A stretch of 5,616 nt of DNA. Origin: Pseudomonadota bacterium. Its GTDB lineage: Bacteria; Pseudomonadota; Alphaproteobacteria; Acetobacterales; Acetobacteraceae. The translations under genes and the position numbers were made by a program. This document shows, one piece after another, positions 4,727 through 5,616 of the stretch (its first letter is position 1; each line of letters opens with the position of its first letter). The notes below the pieces were generated by a model. That model saw only the letters and a program-made list of their open reading frames with translations, was not told the DNA's origin and made no database searches. The stretch spans positions 1 to 5,616 of the forward strand of contig JAKBAQ010000186.1 in NCBI GenBank assembly GCA_021808985.1, written 5' to 3'.

Positions 4727-5616
4727 GCGAGGAGGGGCGGATTACCTCTGGCGAGCGGCGGGCCGATGATGCGGGGGAGAACAGCCTGCGGCCGCAAGCT
4801 CTCGAAGATTTCACCGGGCAGAAAGCCAGCCGCGAGAATTTGCGGGTATTTATCGCGGCTGCGAAATCACGCGGTGAGGCGCTCGACCATGTTCTGCTGC
4901 ACGGCCCGCCCGGACTGGGCAAAACCACGCTGGCCCAGATCGTCTCACGCGAGCTGGGGGTGGGGTTTCGCGCGACATCCGGCCCGGTTATCCAGAAATC
5001 CGGGGATCTGGCGGCGATTTTGACGAATTTGCAGCCGCGCGATGTGTTGTTCATTGACGAGATTCACCGGCTGCAGCCGGCGATCGAGGAGATTCTGTAT
5101 CCGGCGATGGAGGATTTCCAGCTTGATCTGATCATCGGCGAGGGGCCGGGGGCGCGCACGGTGCGCATCGACCTGCCGCCCTTCACCCTGGTCGGCGCCA
5201 CCACGCGCTCGGGCCTGCTGGCCACCCCCTTGCGGGACAGGTTCGGCATTCCGCTGCGGCTGGTTTTCTATACCGCGGAGGAGCTGAGCCGGATCGTCTC
5301 GCGGCTGGCGGAGAAGCTGGAGATGAATTTGACCAGCGAGGGCGCAGGCGAGATTGCCAGGCGCGCGCGCGGGACGCCGCGTGTGGCAGGAAGGCTGACG
5401 CGGCGGATTCGGGATTTCGCGATGGTGGCGGGCGCCAGGATCATCGACCGCGACGTGGCTGACGCGGCGCTGAGCCGGCTGGATGTGGATCATGTGGGGC
5501 TGGATGCCATGGATATCCGCTACTTACGCCGGCTGGCGGAGCACCATGGCGGCGGCCCGGTGGGGGTGGAGACGCTGGCCGCCGCGCTGGCGGAGGCGCG
5601 CGACACGCTGGAGGAT
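4723..5616 (+). CDS. ruvB: Holliday junction branch migration ATPase RuvB, 3'-truncated by window edge
   Basis: An open frame from ATG 4723 to the window end gives 298 residues without a stop; the family is about 340-350, so some 40-50 C-terminal residues lie outside. RuvB is the AAA+ hexameric motor that pumps DNA through the RuvA-bound junction. Walker A is GPPGLGKTT (61-69), Walker B LFIDEIH (109-115, D112 E113). The RuvA-contacting beta-hairpin region is AMEDFQLDLIIGEGPGA (about 128-144). Sensor 1 is GATTRSG (158-164), the likely arginine finger is R173 in LRDRFG, and sensor 2 is GTPRVAGR (217-224). The C-terminal winged helix begins around MDIRYL (263-268) with GGGPVGVETLAAAL (276-289). 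The ATG overlaps the ruvA stop as ATGA, with GAAGG (4708-4712) 10 bases upstream as a probable ribosome binding site. No other in-frame ATG or GTG occurs before residue 80, supporting this start. Confidence 0.97.
   Translation, partial: MSEEGRITSGERRADDAGENSLRPQALEDFTGQKASRENLRVFIAAAKSRGEALDHVLLHGPPGLGKTTLAQIVSRELGVGFRATSGPVIQKSGDLAAILTNLQPRDVLFIDEIHRLQPAIEEILYPAMEDFQLDLIIGEGPGARTVRIDLPPFTLVGATTRSGLLATPLRDRFGIPLRLVFYTAEELSRIVSRLAEKLEMNLTSEGAGEIARRARGTPRVAGRLTRRIRDFAMVAGARIIDRDVADAALSRLDVDHVGLDAMDIRYLRRLAEHHGGGPVGVETLAAALAEARDTLED

Noticed and set aside
3588..5054. Long minus-strand open frame (488 codons) opposite ruvC, ruvA and ruvB
   Set aside because: Antisense to three well-recognised genes; Pro/Arg/Ser/Ala-rich low-complexity translation typical of a GC-rich shadow frame.

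Overview
The window is chromosomal DNA from a GC-rich alphaproteobacterium. The protein-coding parts are clearly GC-rich, and the proteins look alphaproteobacterial (for example the YebC start MAGHSHAKNIMHRKGAQDAKRA). The style of the intergenic repeats suggests Acetobacteraceae/Rhodospirillales, but that is recollection plus inference, not proof.

Layout: (1) 1-2334, + strand: the C-terminal ~777 residues of aconitase A (acnA); its 5' end lies before the window. (2) 2335-2710: a gene-free stretch. It has a GC-rich hairpin-forming repeat directly after the acnA stop, a textbook intrinsic terminator at 2422-2451, and then an AT-rich island (about 36% G+C over 2501-2700 by hand count) holding four palindromes. 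(3) 2711-2785, - strand: a tRNA-Val gene with anticodon CAC and an encoded CCA end, with a good sigma70-type promoter at 2796-2825. (4) 2890-5616, + strand: yebC, ruvC, ruvA and the first 298 codons of ruvB, whose 3' end runs off the window.

How the genes work together: RuvA binds four-way Holliday junctions and loads RuvB, the AAA+ motor that drives branch migration. RuvC then cuts the junction. All three lie behind yebC, and every gene junction is a 4-base NTGA stop/start overlap (TTGA, GTGA, ATGA), so the four genes very probably form one translationally coupled operon. YebC belongs to the YebC/TACO1 family, linked to translation and, in some bacteria, to regulation. Aconitase (TCA cycle) and the tRNA are separate convergent units that meet in the palindrome-rich island.

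The genes are ordinary core housekeeping genes with intact catalytic motifs, and I see no new gene system. The least explained part is the AT-rich palindromic island at 2501-2687. Secondary points are the graded start codons of the coupled operon and the back-to-back tRNA/yebC promoter region.
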